A DNA stretch of 13,212 bases from QQUD01 sp039029915 (GTDB lineage Bacteria; Chloroflexota; Anaerolineae; Promineifilales; Promineifilaceae): the NCBI GenBank assembly GCA_039029915.1, contig JBCCFD010000204.1, positions 1-13,212 on the forward strand, read 5' to 3'. Below the pieces are notes generated by a model, which was given only the letters and a program-made list of their open reading frames with translations, searched no databases and was not told the DNA's origin. Positions 1-6,854 of this stretch are shown in pieces (position 1 is the stretch's first letter; the number at the start of each line of letters is the position of its first letter). Both the position numbers and the translations under genes were made by a program.

Positions 1-113
1 GCAAAGCGCGCCGTACCCGAACGGGCGATCGTACCGAGATTGTCAACCAACTCGTCCCGGCTCATGCCGATGCCGTTATCGTCAATGGTGAGCGTGCCGG
101 CATCGCTATCGCC
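1..113 (-). pseudogene. HtpG (Hsp90)-like fragment joined to the transhydrogenase
   Basis: Read on the minus strand, bases ~113 to 1 encode a stretch holding the Hsp90 N-domain nucleotide-binding motif D-N-G-I-G-M, followed by SRDELVDNLGTIARSGT. HtpG proteins carry this around residues 70-110. Roughly the first 70 HtpG residues are absent, replaced by the transhydrogenase. Bases 1-120 are about 62% G+C by hand count against about 42% for 121-240, although other parts of the transhydrogenase gene (for example 361-420, 63%) are equally GC-rich, so composition alone does not prove a foreign origin. The remainder lies beyond the window. Confidence 0.6.
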
Positions 114-965
114 AGCAGCCCCGATATTGAGCTTCCCCGTTGACCCAGTTCTTCCAATTGAATAAAGTGCCTTTTGAGTTACCACTCGTTTTCCGCTATC
201 AATATGAGTAATCACAATACCCTCAGATACATCAACCTCGATATTAGTGACCTTTTCACCCAAGCGGAAGGTGACGCGGTGCTGGCGCAAATGGTAAACC
301 AACGCGCCCGTAATTTCTTCATCGACAAAGCTTAAAAGGTTGGGCCGCATATCAATCACGGTCACGCGGACCCCCAACGCCGCAAAGATGCTGGCGTATT
401 CGATGCCAATCACACCCCCGCCGATCACGGCAAGCGATTTGGGAATATTTTGCATTTTGAGTAGACCATCACTAGTAAAGATAGTGTCTGGTGTAAATGG
501 AATACCCTCACGACGAGTGGGGCTGGTGCCGACGGCAATAACGATATATTCGGCCGTGAAGTTTTGGGTGCCGCTCAGCGTTTCAACGGCTAAGGTGTGT
601 CCATCAACAAAGGTGGCAATGCCGTTGATTAGCTTGATATGGTTGCGCAAAAGCTGATGCTGAATGATATCCATTTCGTGGTTCATGACGTGATCGCACC
701 GAATTTGTAGATCATCCATGGTGATGTCATGTTTTACCCGATAGGAAGCTCCGTAAATGTTGCGCTCCCGAAATCCAGATAAATAGAGGACCGCTTCCCG
801 CAGCGTTTTGCTGGGAATGGTGCCTGTATTTACGCAGACGCCACCCATAAAATCTTTTTTATCGATGATGGCCACCTTTTTACCTGCTTTAGCGCCCTGC
901 ACGGCCGCTTTTTGGCCTGATGGTCCCGTCCCAATTACAATTAAATCGAAATCGTACTGTGACAT
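1..965 (-). CDS. sthA: Soluble (Si-specific) NAD(P)+ transhydrogenase N-terminal part, fused in frame to an HtpG-like segment; partial at window edge
   Basis: A soluble flavoprotein of this family moves hydride between NADPH and NAD+. Reading down from an ATG at 965-963, with AAGGAA upstream, the frame stays open to the edge (321 codons seen). Visible: FAD-binding G12-T-G-P-S-G17; the active-site stretch C44-V-N-T-G-T49-I-P-S-K53; a second Rossmann motif (VIGGGVIG, near residue 180); and an SIGRTG segment. Dihydrolipoamide dehydrogenases have a second Cys where this has Thr49; losing the disulfide is typical of SthA/UdhA. From about residue 285 (base ~113) the protein stops matching the family: it reads DAGTLTIDDNGIGM followed by an NLGTIARSGT block, an Hsp90/HtpG ATP-binding signature. 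About 190 residues of the transhydrogenase (rest of the NAD domain and the dimerisation domain) are therefore missing. Fusion, recombination or mis-assembly are all possible. The transhydrogenase call is firm; its integrity is doubtful. Confidence 0.8.
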   Translation of the reverse strand, partial: MSQYDFDLIVIGTGPSGQKAAVQGAKAGKKVAIIDKKDFMGGVCVNTGTIPSKTLREAVLYLSGFRERNIYGASYRVKHDITMDDLQIRCDHVMNHEMDIIQHQLLRNHIKLINGIATFVDGHTLAVETLSGTQNFTAEYIVIAVGTSPTRREGIPFTPDTIFTSDGLLKMQNIPKSLAVIGGGVIGIEYASIFAALGVRVTVIDMRPNLLSFVDEEITGALVYHLRQHRVTFRLGEKVTNIEVDVSEGIVITHIDSGKRVVTQKALYSIGRTGSTGKLNIGAAGDSDAGTLTIDDNGIGMSRDELVDNLGTIARSGTARF

Positions 966-1038
966 CTGCTTTTCCTTTTAAGTTGTTTGGATATGCGGAT
1001 TGATTTGTAAAAATTATAGCTCAAAAAGGGAGGATGGC

Positions 1039-1443
1039 ATGAAACGGCCGTCTATTGAACAACAGGTGGTTTTTTTGCACTGCGAGAATTTGGAGGAAAC
1101 GGCCGTTTTCTACGAACAGATTCTGCAGCTGCCGATGGTGCTTGATCAAGGAAGCTGTCGCATTTATCAAACAGCAGCGACCTCATTTTTTGGATTTTGT
1201 GAAGCCTTAGGCCCACAGCTAGAGGCAAACGATCGGCGTGGTATCATGCTGACGCTGGTTACAGACGAGGTAGATGAGTGGCATCGTTACCTAATTGAAC
1301 ACGGGGTTGAAATCGAAAAGCCACCCACCTTGAACGAAAAATTTAACATATATCAATGCTTTGTTCGTGACCCAAATGGGTATCTAATTGAAATTCAAAC
1401 CTTTTTAGATGAAACTTGGCCGCGAATTGATCGTACTTCTTGA
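1039..1443 (+). CDS. VOC/glyoxalase-fold protein
   Basis: A 134-residue protein of the vicinal-oxygen-chelate (glyoxalase/bleomycin-resistance/dioxygenase) superfamily, probably cytosolic and dimeric. The pattern is a first strand ending in VVFLHCEN (H14), a helix with F-Y-E-Q-I-L-Q-L-P typical of these folds, a central strand block, and the C-terminal FVRDPNGYLIEIQ signature (E118). H14 and E118 sit where VOC enzymes place metal ligands; a full ligand set cannot be verified by eye. The ATG at 1039 is preferred over the in-frame TTG at 1000 because GGGAGG (1028-1033) lies five bases before it. It is first in a three-gene unit, and its TGA overlaps the next start (TGATG). Substrate unknown; fosfomycin or bleomycin resistance-type roles cannot be assigned. 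Confidence 0.82.
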   Translation: MKRPSIEQQVVFLHCENLEETAVFYEQILQLPMVLDQGSCRIYQTAATSFFGFCEALGPQLEANDRRGIMLTLVTDEVDEWHRYLIEHGVEIEKPPTLNEKFNIYQCFVRDPNGYLIEIQTFLDETWPRIDRTS

Positions 1444-2150
1444 TGATGGAAACTGAATTTAAAAATAACGAACCCCGCACCTCTTTTGATTGGATGATTT
1501 ATGCAGATGCCACGTTTGCTGGCCTGTCTGTGCTGATCCCAATTCCACTCGTTGACTTGCTTTTTGAGACGATTTTTAAGCGCCGCATGGTGCAGACAAT
1601 TGCGAAGCGGAACGACCGTCAAATTCCACCAGACATTGCCCGCTTAGTGAATCGGTCACAAGGCTGTTGGCCGGGCTGCTTGATGTGGCCCATTACCCTC
1701 ACCCTCGAATTTTTGAAGCGGCTTTACCGTACAATTCTATATTTTCTCACCATTAAGGCGGCGAGCGATCAGTTAAGTTACCATTGGCATCGAGCCTTTT
1801 TGATAGACTTTATGATTCGCAGAGGCGATCTAGCAACACTCGAAAGGGCGCGACTGGCTGGTATCGCGATGGATGAAGTCTTACAGACGACCACGACAAG
1901 CCCTCTGATGCAGCTCGCCACTCAAATCTCAAATGGCTTTAGGCACGTTTCCCGAACAACGTGGAATTTTTTGCGACGAAACCAAGAGGATAAGGTCCTT
2001 ATCAATGCTCGTGAAGAGATGGAAGCCAGTTGGAATGATTTTAGTGGCTACCTTATTCAGCTAGCGAAAAAATATGAGGCCAATTTTGCCCAATTAGATC
2101 GGGAGTTTTTGCAAGAGGATATAGATATAAAAGTAAGCGATGAACTATGA
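1443..2150 (+). CDS. Unrecognised membrane-associated protein, 235 aa
   Basis: I do not recognise the family. Two ATG codons in a row (1443, 1446) overlap the stop of the VOC gene, implying translational coupling. The protein has a hydrophobic, proline-containing segment at about residues 22-43 (TFAGLSVLIPIPLVDLLFE), then a basic stretch (FKRRMVQTIAKR), a second hydrophobic region at about 73-105 containing CWPGCLMWPITL and YFLTIKAA, and a polar, probably helical, acidic C-terminal half with no obvious catalytic motif. Two weak membrane-embedded segments with a cytosolic helical domain would fit. It overlaps the following small membrane protein gene by 11 bases, so the two products may act together. 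Function unknown. Confidence 0.72.
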   Translation: MMETEFKNNEPRTSFDWMIYADATFAGLSVLIPIPLVDLLFETIFKRRMVQTIAKRNDRQIPPDIARLVNRSQGCWPGCLMWPITLTLEFLKRLYRTILYFLTIKAASDQLSYHWHRAFLIDFMIRRGDLATLERARLAGIAMDEVLQTTTTSPLMQLATQISNGFRHVSRTTWNFLRRNQEDKVLINAREEMEASWNDFSGYLIQLAKKYEANFAQLDREFLQEDIDIKVSDEL

Positions 2151-2451
2151 GTTTGAACCAATTGATGGGCTGTGGCGCTTCCATTTTATCTATTTGATCT
2201 TAATGGTCATGCTAGGATTGAGCTTTTTTCCTGAAAAACTCTATCTGTCTTTTTTTGTGATTGCGGGGGGGACGCTCATTGGATTGGGCGCATCCCGTCT
2301 AAAATGGCATCTATTGTCACACGTTTTTGCAGTGGTTGTGGGGCTGTTGAGTCCAGTTATCTTTTTTGCATCACTGCTTTGGTGGCACACGCTCATCGCT
2401 TTTGTGGCGATGGCGATACTGGGTTTTATCCTGCGGGAGTTTTTATTTTAA
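2140..2451 (+). CDS. Small four-helix integral membrane protein, 103 aa
   Basis: Unrecognised, very hydrophobic protein. Four likely transmembrane segments are visible at about residues 13-30, 34-52, 57-78 and 81-100, with short polar turns (PEKL, SRLKWH, WWHT). The ATG at 2140 lies 11 bases inside the upstream gene, so it is the last cistron of the 1039-2451 operon. No catalytic or transport signature is apparent. The gene looks real because of the continuous hydrophobic pattern and the coupled position; overlapping ORFs in other frames here are not supported. Confidence 0.72.
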   Translation: MNYEFEPIDGLWRFHFIYLILMVMLGLSFFPEKLYLSFFVIAGGTLIGLGASRLKWHLLSHVFAVVVGLLSPVIFFASLLWWHTLIAFVAMAILGFILREFLF

Positions 2452-2550
2452 CCTCAGTTCGGAAAATCTTTGTCATTACTTCGGCCTTGCTCAGCACAGG
2501 TTTGAACAAAGTCGCGAAATCAGGTCATTAAAGATAGCGTCATAATCAAG

Positions 2551-2571
2551 CCGGCTGAGCTTGTCGAAGCC
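2551..2571. repeat. Intergenic GGCTGAGCTTGTCGAAGCC element
   Basis: The 223-base gap 2452-2674 holds no gene. At 2553-2571 it contains GGCTGAGCTTGTCGAAGCC, whose ends form a 4-bp inverted repeat. From memory, a core like GAGCTTGTCGAA recurs as a small dispersed intergenic repeat in many unrelated bacterial genomes; only one copy is seen in this window, so its repetitive nature here is inferred. Confidence 0.4.
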
Positions 2572-2674
2572 TGTTGAGTGCATCGTAGCTAGGGTTCTGT
2601 CCAGCATGAAATGAGGACTGGCAGCAAAGCCCAAATGATTACTTCAAAATCTTTTTTCGTTTAAATAGATTTCC

Positions 2675-3409
2675 TCACAAAAGCTCTATTAAATCAATAA
2701 ACGTCCTAATCATCTGCCTCGTCGCTTTTGGATTGCCTCGAAATGTTTTGGGTGAACCGTTTGGTATGTCTTCAAAGACAACCCGAATAGTAGAGCAGAG
2801 TTCAATTTGGATGCAGGGGATGCCCACCGTGTCGGTGACGTAGCGGGTAATGGTGTGATTGGATAAACCGCCGGTAAACCTTGAATGATTTTTAACAAAG
2901 GTGTGCCAATCAAGTTTGGTGTGTGCCTTGGCCTCTTGCTGGGTGATTTTGCGAAAATGATGATTTTGTAGCGTGTTCTCGATCAAGGAAATTTCGTTGG
3001 GGCAACTACGGCCGTTAATGGTACCTAGGGCAATGCCAATTTTGTGCCGATTCGACATGCCGTGAAGGTCAATCACAAACTGTATTTGATAAGCATCGAT
3101 AATTCGTTTTAGCGTGGTTTTGTAAGGGGTGTGCTGATCCCAGTTGGGGTCTGCTGGCAGCCGGTAGTTGATGTAGAGGGCGTGGGCACCGGTTATTTGT
3201 GACAGAAGAATAGCTAGCGCACCGGTGAACCCTTCGGCCCGCTTTAAACGGCCGTTTCTCATATGAATAGCGCTATGGGGTGCTGAAATTAAAATCGGCC
3301 GTGTGCCAGTCAAATGGACAAACGGGGATTCCCCAAACGGAATAGGGGTTGAATAGTGAATACTTTGCTCAAATTCTACAAGATCGGATAGCCACGATGA
3401 TTCATTCAT
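2675..3409 (-). CDS. N-formylglutamate amidohydrolase-like zinc hydrolase
   Basis: A 244-residue member of the N-formylglutamate deformylase/amidohydrolase family, related to M14-type zinc carboxypeptidases. Family enzymes release formate from N-formyl-L-glutamate in histidine degradation, but many homologues have untested amide substrates. Visible motifs, numbered from the ATG at 3409: ISAPHSA (H45), a glutamate in RAEGFTG (E59), FVIDLHG (H116) and IQIELC (E203). H45, E59 and H116 fit the zinc-ligand triad, and E203 could be the catalytic acid. There is no signal peptide or membrane segment. The start is uncertain: an in-frame TTG at 3430 has a better ribosome site (AGGGGG, five bases away) and would add seven residues, whereas the ATG has none. 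It stands alone, convergent with 1039-2451, and no other hut genes are nearby, so a role in histidine catabolism is not supported by context. Confidence 0.75.
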   Translation of the reverse strand: MNESSWLSDLVEFEQSIHYSTPIPFGESPFVHLTGTRPILISAPHSAIHMRNGRLKRAEGFTGALAILLSQITGAHALYINYRLPADPNWDQHTPYKTTLKRIIDAYQIQFVIDLHGMSNRHKIGIALGTINGRSCPNEISLIENTLQNHHFRKITQQEAKAHTKLDWHTFVKNHSRFTGGLSNHTITRYVTDTVGIPCIQIELCSTIRVVFEDIPNGSPKTFRGNPKATRQMIRTFIDLIELL

Positions 3410-3422
3410 ATTAATTGCACGT

Positions 3423-3451
3423 TTGACCAATTATACCCCCTGTTTTATAAT
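3423..3451 (+). promoter_or_regulatory. Near-consensus sigma70 promoter (TTGACC-17-TATAAT)
   Basis: TTGACC at 3423-3428 and TATAAT at 3446-3451 are separated by exactly 17 bases, predicting a start near 3458 on the plus strand. It lies beside the 5' end of the minus-strand amidohydrolase gene. The minus strand carries its own TATAAT at 3435-3430, but without a good -35, so the two directions may share the region. No gene begins immediately downstream on the plus strand. Confidence 0.6.
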
Positions 3452-3706
3452 GTCGTTGAGGTAAAAACGCCTTCTTTAAGAGAACAATAAGCTCTAAATC
3501 TAACGATAAAATTTTATTTTCGAAAAGCTGTTGCTCTCTAAGTATCCGTAAAAATGAGTAGGGAAAGATCGCAATAACTCTTTAAGTTCAGCGTTTGCCT
3601 GATACTGCTTGCGAACAACCTAAATTTGGTTCATTTTTCCAAAAAATAACATGTCCAATCGACAAACATTTAAATATAAAGTCAGCAGGACTGGAGCGAC
3701 GCTAAG

Positions 3707-3784
3707 TTGACTGAAACTGAGTCCTCCGAACCTCCTGAGTCTGATAAACAGTCGTTTACCCAAGATATTCAGAGATTAAATTAA
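3707..3784 (+). CDS. Possible 25-codon ORF just before a terminator
   Basis: A TTG at 3707 opens a 25-codon frame (acidic, beginning TETESSEPPES) whose TAA ends four bases before the terminator stem. GGAG (3693-3696) lies about ten bases upstream. A preceding ATG frame, 3651-3710 (19 codons, basic, MSNRQTFKYKV...), ends in a TGA overlapping this TTG. The pair could be one small gene broken by a frameshift, two coupled micro-ORFs, or chance. No family is recognised. Low confidence. Confidence 0.15.
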   Translation: MTETESSEPPESDKQSFTQDIQRLN

Positions 3785-3787
3785 TGT

Positions 3788-3822
3788 GGCCAATAGCACG
3801 TTTTGTTGCTGTTGGCCTTTTT
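3788..3822 (+). terminator. Intrinsic terminator
   Basis: GGCCAATAGCA (3788-3798) pairs with TGCTGTTGGCC (3807-3817) in an 11-bp stem with one G-U pair and an eight-base loop, followed immediately by five T (3818-3822). It is correctly oriented for the plus strand and lies 80 bases before the first CNNM/CorC start, so it either ends a short upstream transcript or attenuates that operon. Confidence 0.75.
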
Positions 3823-3901
3823 GCGTTTATGTAACCGGAAGAAAAGAGTTAGAAAAATAAATTGGTAGATCCCTTCCATCTAACAAAAAAGTGTAGATAC
3901 A

Positions 3902-5302
3902 ATGCTCGACATCTTTTTCATCATTTTAATGATTGCCATTTTCGTCGGTTTAAATGGTTATTTTGTGGCAGCTGAATTTTCGGCCGTGGCTGTGCGTCGT
4001 ACCAAAGTAACCCAAATGGCCGCAGAAGGAAACGGCTCCGCCCAAAAACTGCTTCCGATTTTAGAATCCACCGCCAGAAAAGATGAATTTTTGGCGGCGA
4101 CTCAAATCGGTATCACTATTTCCTCATTGGTATTGGGTATTTATGGACAAAATGCGATAGTCCCCAGATTGCTAGGACCAATTTCGAATATTGTGGTTCA
4201 AATAAATGCTTCATTTACCAATAACGCAACGCTTCCTGATATAGAGTTAAATCCCGTTGCGGTGGCGGATTCAGCTGCTTTTATTGTTGTTATTACGATT
4301 TTAACAATCATTCAAGTCGTTTTAGGCGAACTGCTTCCCAAATCATTGGCTATTCAATTTCCGGAGCAGGTGGCGACATTTTTAGTTAGACCCATGATCC
4401 TTTCTCAATGGATTATGAAACTTCTCATTAAATTCTTTAACGGTAGTGGTTTACTGATTTTAAGATTAATCCCGGGTGCCAGTAGCAAAAAGGGTCACGC
4501 CCATTCCCCTGAAGAAATTGAAATTCTTGTAACTGAAAGCCATGAAGGGGGCATGCTTGATGACCAAGCTAGACAGCTCTTGCGAAATGCATTCCGCTTG
4601 CGAGATTTAACTGCTCGTCAGGTCATGGTGCACCGAACAAAAATGAGGACAGCTTCTGAAGATAGCTCAATTTTAACATTGTTGGAATTGGCGATTGAGG
4701 CTGGGTTTACGCGAATCCCGCTGCATTCAAAAGATTCCGAGGATGAAATTGTGGGCTTTGTCCATGTAAAGGATTTGTTTAGGCTACACGTCAAGAAGGG
4801 CGACATGGTTGATGACATTATTCGAAAAGCTGTTTATGTGCCTGAAACGATGCCCGTCCTCGATATTTGGGAAAAGCTAAACAATGAAGGGGAGTACATG
4901 GTCATCGTTTTCGATGAATTTGGAAGCACCACCGGCATGATAACTTTTGAAGACCTCATTGAAGAGATTTTTGGTGAGCTTCAAGATGAATTTGACGATG
5001 AGATGGCGCTCATTGCCCGCGATAAAGAAGGCCGTATTCATTTACGAGGGGATCTATTGGTTTCAGATGTAAACGAATATTTGGAACTTGATTTGCCAGA
5101 GGAAACGGCCGATACCTTGGGTGGACTTATTATCAGTGAATTGGGGCATCCGCCAAAAGAAGGTGAAGAAATAACCATCGGTACAACTGTGATTCAGGTA
5201 GAACAAATGGAGGATTATGGGGTGCAAGAAGTCTCCCTCATCCTGGCTCAAGAAAACAACGTATCATCTTACAGCGAGTGGGAGGTAGAAGATTATGAGT
5301 AA
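3902..5302 (+). CDS. CNNM/CorC-family transporter (DUF21, CBS pair, CorC_HlyC), first of a tandem pair
   Basis: A 466-residue inner-membrane protein of the family once called hemolysin C-like and now linked to Mg2+/Co2+ efflux (CorC, MpfA, eukaryotic CNNM). Domain order: DUF21/CNNM membrane domain (about 1-190) with FVGLNGYFVAAEFSAVAVRR, GITISSLVLG (70-79) and GELLPK (142-147); a CBS pair (about 241-297 and 305-358, with FDEFGSTTGMITFEDLIEE); and a C-terminal CorC_HlyC domain (about 367-449). CBS pairs in this family bind adenine nucleotides and gate transport. The length is typical. No clear Shine-Dalgarno precedes the ATG at 3902. It overlaps the paralogue downstream by eight bases (TATGAGTAA), so the two are probably co-made and may heterodimerise. 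Unlike most genes here, it has no exact ACGGCCGT copy. The cation is inferred from the family. Confidence 0.9.
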   Translation: MLDIFFIILMIAIFVGLNGYFVAAEFSAVAVRRTKVTQMAAEGNGSAQKLLPILESTARKDEFLAATQIGITISSLVLGIYGQNAIVPRLLGPISNIVVQINASFTNNATLPDIELNPVAVADSAAFIVVITILTIIQVVLGELLPKSLAIQFPEQVATFLVRPMILSQWIMKLLIKFFNGSGLLILRLIPGASSKKGHAHSPEEIEILVTESHEGGMLDDQARQLLRNAFRLRDLTARQVMVHRTKMRTASEDSSILTLLELAIEAGFTRIPLHSKDSEDEIVGFVHVKDLFRLHVKKGDMVDDIIRKAVYVPETMPVLDIWEKLNNEGEYMVIVFDEFGSTTGMITFEDLIEEIFGELQDEFDDEMALIARDKEGRIHLRGDLLVSDVNEYLELDLPEETADTLGGLIISELGHPPKEGEEITIGTTVIQVEQMEDYGVQEVSLILAQENNVSSYSEWEVEDYE

Positions 5303-6854
5303 GCTTCTCTTACTGCTTGCAACCCCTGGCGTGACTTTATTTTCATATTATTTTATTGCTTCAGCAGCCGAAGGTGATCTTCCACCTTATACGGTACTCA
5401 TTATCCCTGCCATCGTCATCATCGTTCTTGTGGTGCTTAATGGATTTTTTGTGGCGGCAGAAATCGCGATTGTAGGGGTGCGCCCCAGCCAGGTAGAGCA
5501 CATGGCTGAAGAAGGGGACACCATTGCCGGCGAGATTTTTGACGTTGTTGATTCCCGGCAAAAGCAGGATAAGTTTATTGCCACGGCTCAGCTTGGGATT
5601 ACCATTGCCTCCCTAGGGTTGGCGCAATATGCAGAACCAGAAATTGATCACTTCCTCGCTCCGCGAATTGAGCAGTGGCCCGGGTTGCAGTCGATTGAAG
5701 GGTTTGCTTGGGCCCAGAACTTAGACCTAGCGCACAATATTAGCTATGTGGTGGCGTTAAGCATATTGACCTATCTGCACGTTGTGATTGGTGAAATGGT
5801 GCCTAAAACATTGGCGCTGATGGATTCTGTTAATGCGTCAAAATATTTAGTTCGCCCCATGCGGTTTTTCCAGTCGAACTGGGTATTGGGTATTCCTGTT
5901 AAAATTTTGAATTCAATTGGTGCTTGGCTTCTTAGACTCTTTGGTGTTCATGTTGTTGAAGGGCATGAGCGCGTGTTGACTGCCGAAGAGTTGGAACTGA
6001 TTGTGTCTGAAAGTGCAGAAGGTGGCTTGCTCAATGAAGAAGAAGAAGAGATGATTCGCAATATCTTCGATTTTGGCGATCGAACCGTTGGGCAAGTGCT
6101 TACACCTCGCCGAAAAGTGCAGGCGATTCCGGTTGATATGCCGTACGAAGAGATTTTGGCATTTGCGTCCAATAGCAATCACAGTCGGTTCCCAGTCCAT
6201 GAAGAAAATTTAGACCAGATTATTGGCATGATTCATATCAAAGATTTAGCGCGGCAGTCGCTGAAGCCCAATAGCAAATTTGATATTAGATTGATGTTAC
6301 GCTCAATTCCGGTTGTGTCTGAAGATCAGCAGGTTGAAAAGCTGTTGGCATCATTCAAGCGTGATCGTCAGCATGTCGCTGTTGTGCTAGATGAGTTTGG
6401 TGGTATGGCTGGTATTGTCACACTTGAAGATTTAGTTGAAGAAGTGGTGGGTGAAGTCCGTGATGAGTTTGACCAGGAAAAAGAGCCTTTGATTGAAGTT
6501 GCGCCGGGTATCTTAGAGATGACGGGTGAATATTTGGTTGATGATTTAATTGAAGATATTGTGTTCTTAGGTGAGCTTGAAGATCTGCCGGATGTGACGA
6601 CGGTCGGGGGGCTAATTGTCGCAAAATTACGCCGTCCACCAGCCGTTGGGGATCAGGTTACTTATAATGATGAAAAGGTTCGGTTGAAGGTTTTAGCTAT
6701 TGAAGGTCGAGCAGTCGTTCGGGTACGATTAGAATATTTGGTGGCTGATGATGCGAGTGGAGCGAATTCGTCAGAAAAGAGTAAGGAAGACGAGACGGGG
6801 ACAGCAACCTTTTTAGAACAATTACGTGAACGAAGGAAACGCTGGGACTCATGA
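5295..6854 (+). CDS. CNNM/CorC-family transporter, second of the tandem pair
   Basis: A 519-residue paralogue of its upstream neighbour. It has an extra hydrophobic segment at the N terminus (residues 3-24) before the DUF21 domain: first family helix at 32-58 (VVLNGFFVAAEIAIVGVR), GITIASLGLAQ (101-111) and GEMVPK (166-171). The CBS pair spans about 266-320 and 332-385 (VVLDEFGGMAGIVTLEDL at 363-380), the CorC_HlyC domain about 398-476, and a charged low-complexity tail 486-519 ends in RERRKRWDS. The start ATG at 5295 has GGGAGG (5280-5285) nine bases before it, inside the preceding gene. The stop overlaps the next gene as ATGA. Expected role: divalent-cation (Mg2+ or Co2+) export or its control, with nucleotide sensing by the CBS pair. 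Having two non-identical copies in one operon suggests a heteromeric transporter; inferred, not shown. Confidence 0.9.
   Translation: MSKLLLLLATPGVTLFSYYFIASAAEGDLPPYTVLIIPAIVIIVLVVLNGFFVAAEIAIVGVRPSQVEHMAEEGDTIAGEIFDVVDSRQKQDKFIATAQLGITIASLGLAQYAEPEIDHFLAPRIEQWPGLQSIEGFAWAQNLDLAHNISYVVALSILTYLHVVIGEMVPKTLALMDSVNASKYLVRPMRFFQSNWVLGIPVKILNSIGAWLLRLFGVHVVEGHERVLTAEELELIVSESAEGGLLNEEEEEMIRNIFDFGDRTVGQVLTPRRKVQAIPVDMPYEEILAFASNSNHSRFPVHEENLDQIIGMIHIKDLARQSLKPNSKFDIRLMLRSIPVVSEDQQVEKLLASFKRDRQHVAVVLDEFGGMAGIVTLEDLVEEVVGEVRDEFDQEKEPLIEVAPGILEMTGEYLVDDLIEDIVFLGELEDLPDVTTVGGLIVAKLRRPPAVGDQVTYNDEKVRLKVLAIEGRAVVRVRLEYLVADDASGANSSEKSKEDETGTATFLEQLRERRKRWDS

Larger units (their letters stand above)
3458..3822 (+). 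ncRNA. Candidate non-coding or leader transcript between promoter and terminator
   Basis: The 0.5 kb between the amidohydrolase and the first CNNM/CorC gene has no long ORF. A strong plus-strand promoter at its left end and an intrinsic terminator at 3788-3822 bracket about 365 bases. This could be a stand-alone small RNA, or an attenuated leader of the downstream cation-transport operon, which starts 80 bases after the terminator. I looked for, and did not recognise, RNase P RNA, tmRNA, 4.5S RNA, M-box, manganese (yybP-ykoY) or cobalamin riboswitch signatures. Two very short overlapping reading frames (3651-3710 and 3707-3784) are the only coding possibility. Inferred from signals only. Confidence 0.35.

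Noticed and set aside
340..657. Plus-strand ORF of 105 codons opposite the transhydrogenase
   Set aside because: It is the antisense shadow of a gene whose FAD and NAD motifs are clear; it has no ribosome site or recognisable family.
1..965. Dihydrolipoamide dehydrogenase as the identity of the flavoprotein
   Set aside because: The active-site motif has one cysteine (CVNTGTIPSK) where dihydrolipoamide dehydrogenases have two, and the following LREAVLYLSGFRER region fits soluble transhydrogenase.
1000..1038. Upstream TTG start for the VOC gene
   Set aside because: The ATG at 1039 has an excellent GGGAGG at the right distance, and the extra 13 residues precede the normal start of the VOC fold.
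2643..2672. AT-rich hairpin (AAATCT...AGATTT) after the amidohydrolase gene as a terminator
   Set aside because: The stem is weak, bulged and A/T only; no clean T tract in the gene's direction.
3410..3901. Mg2+ (M-box), manganese or cobalamin riboswitch upstream of the cation-transport operon
   Set aside because: None of the conserved motifs I know for these classes could be found; only a generic terminator is visible.
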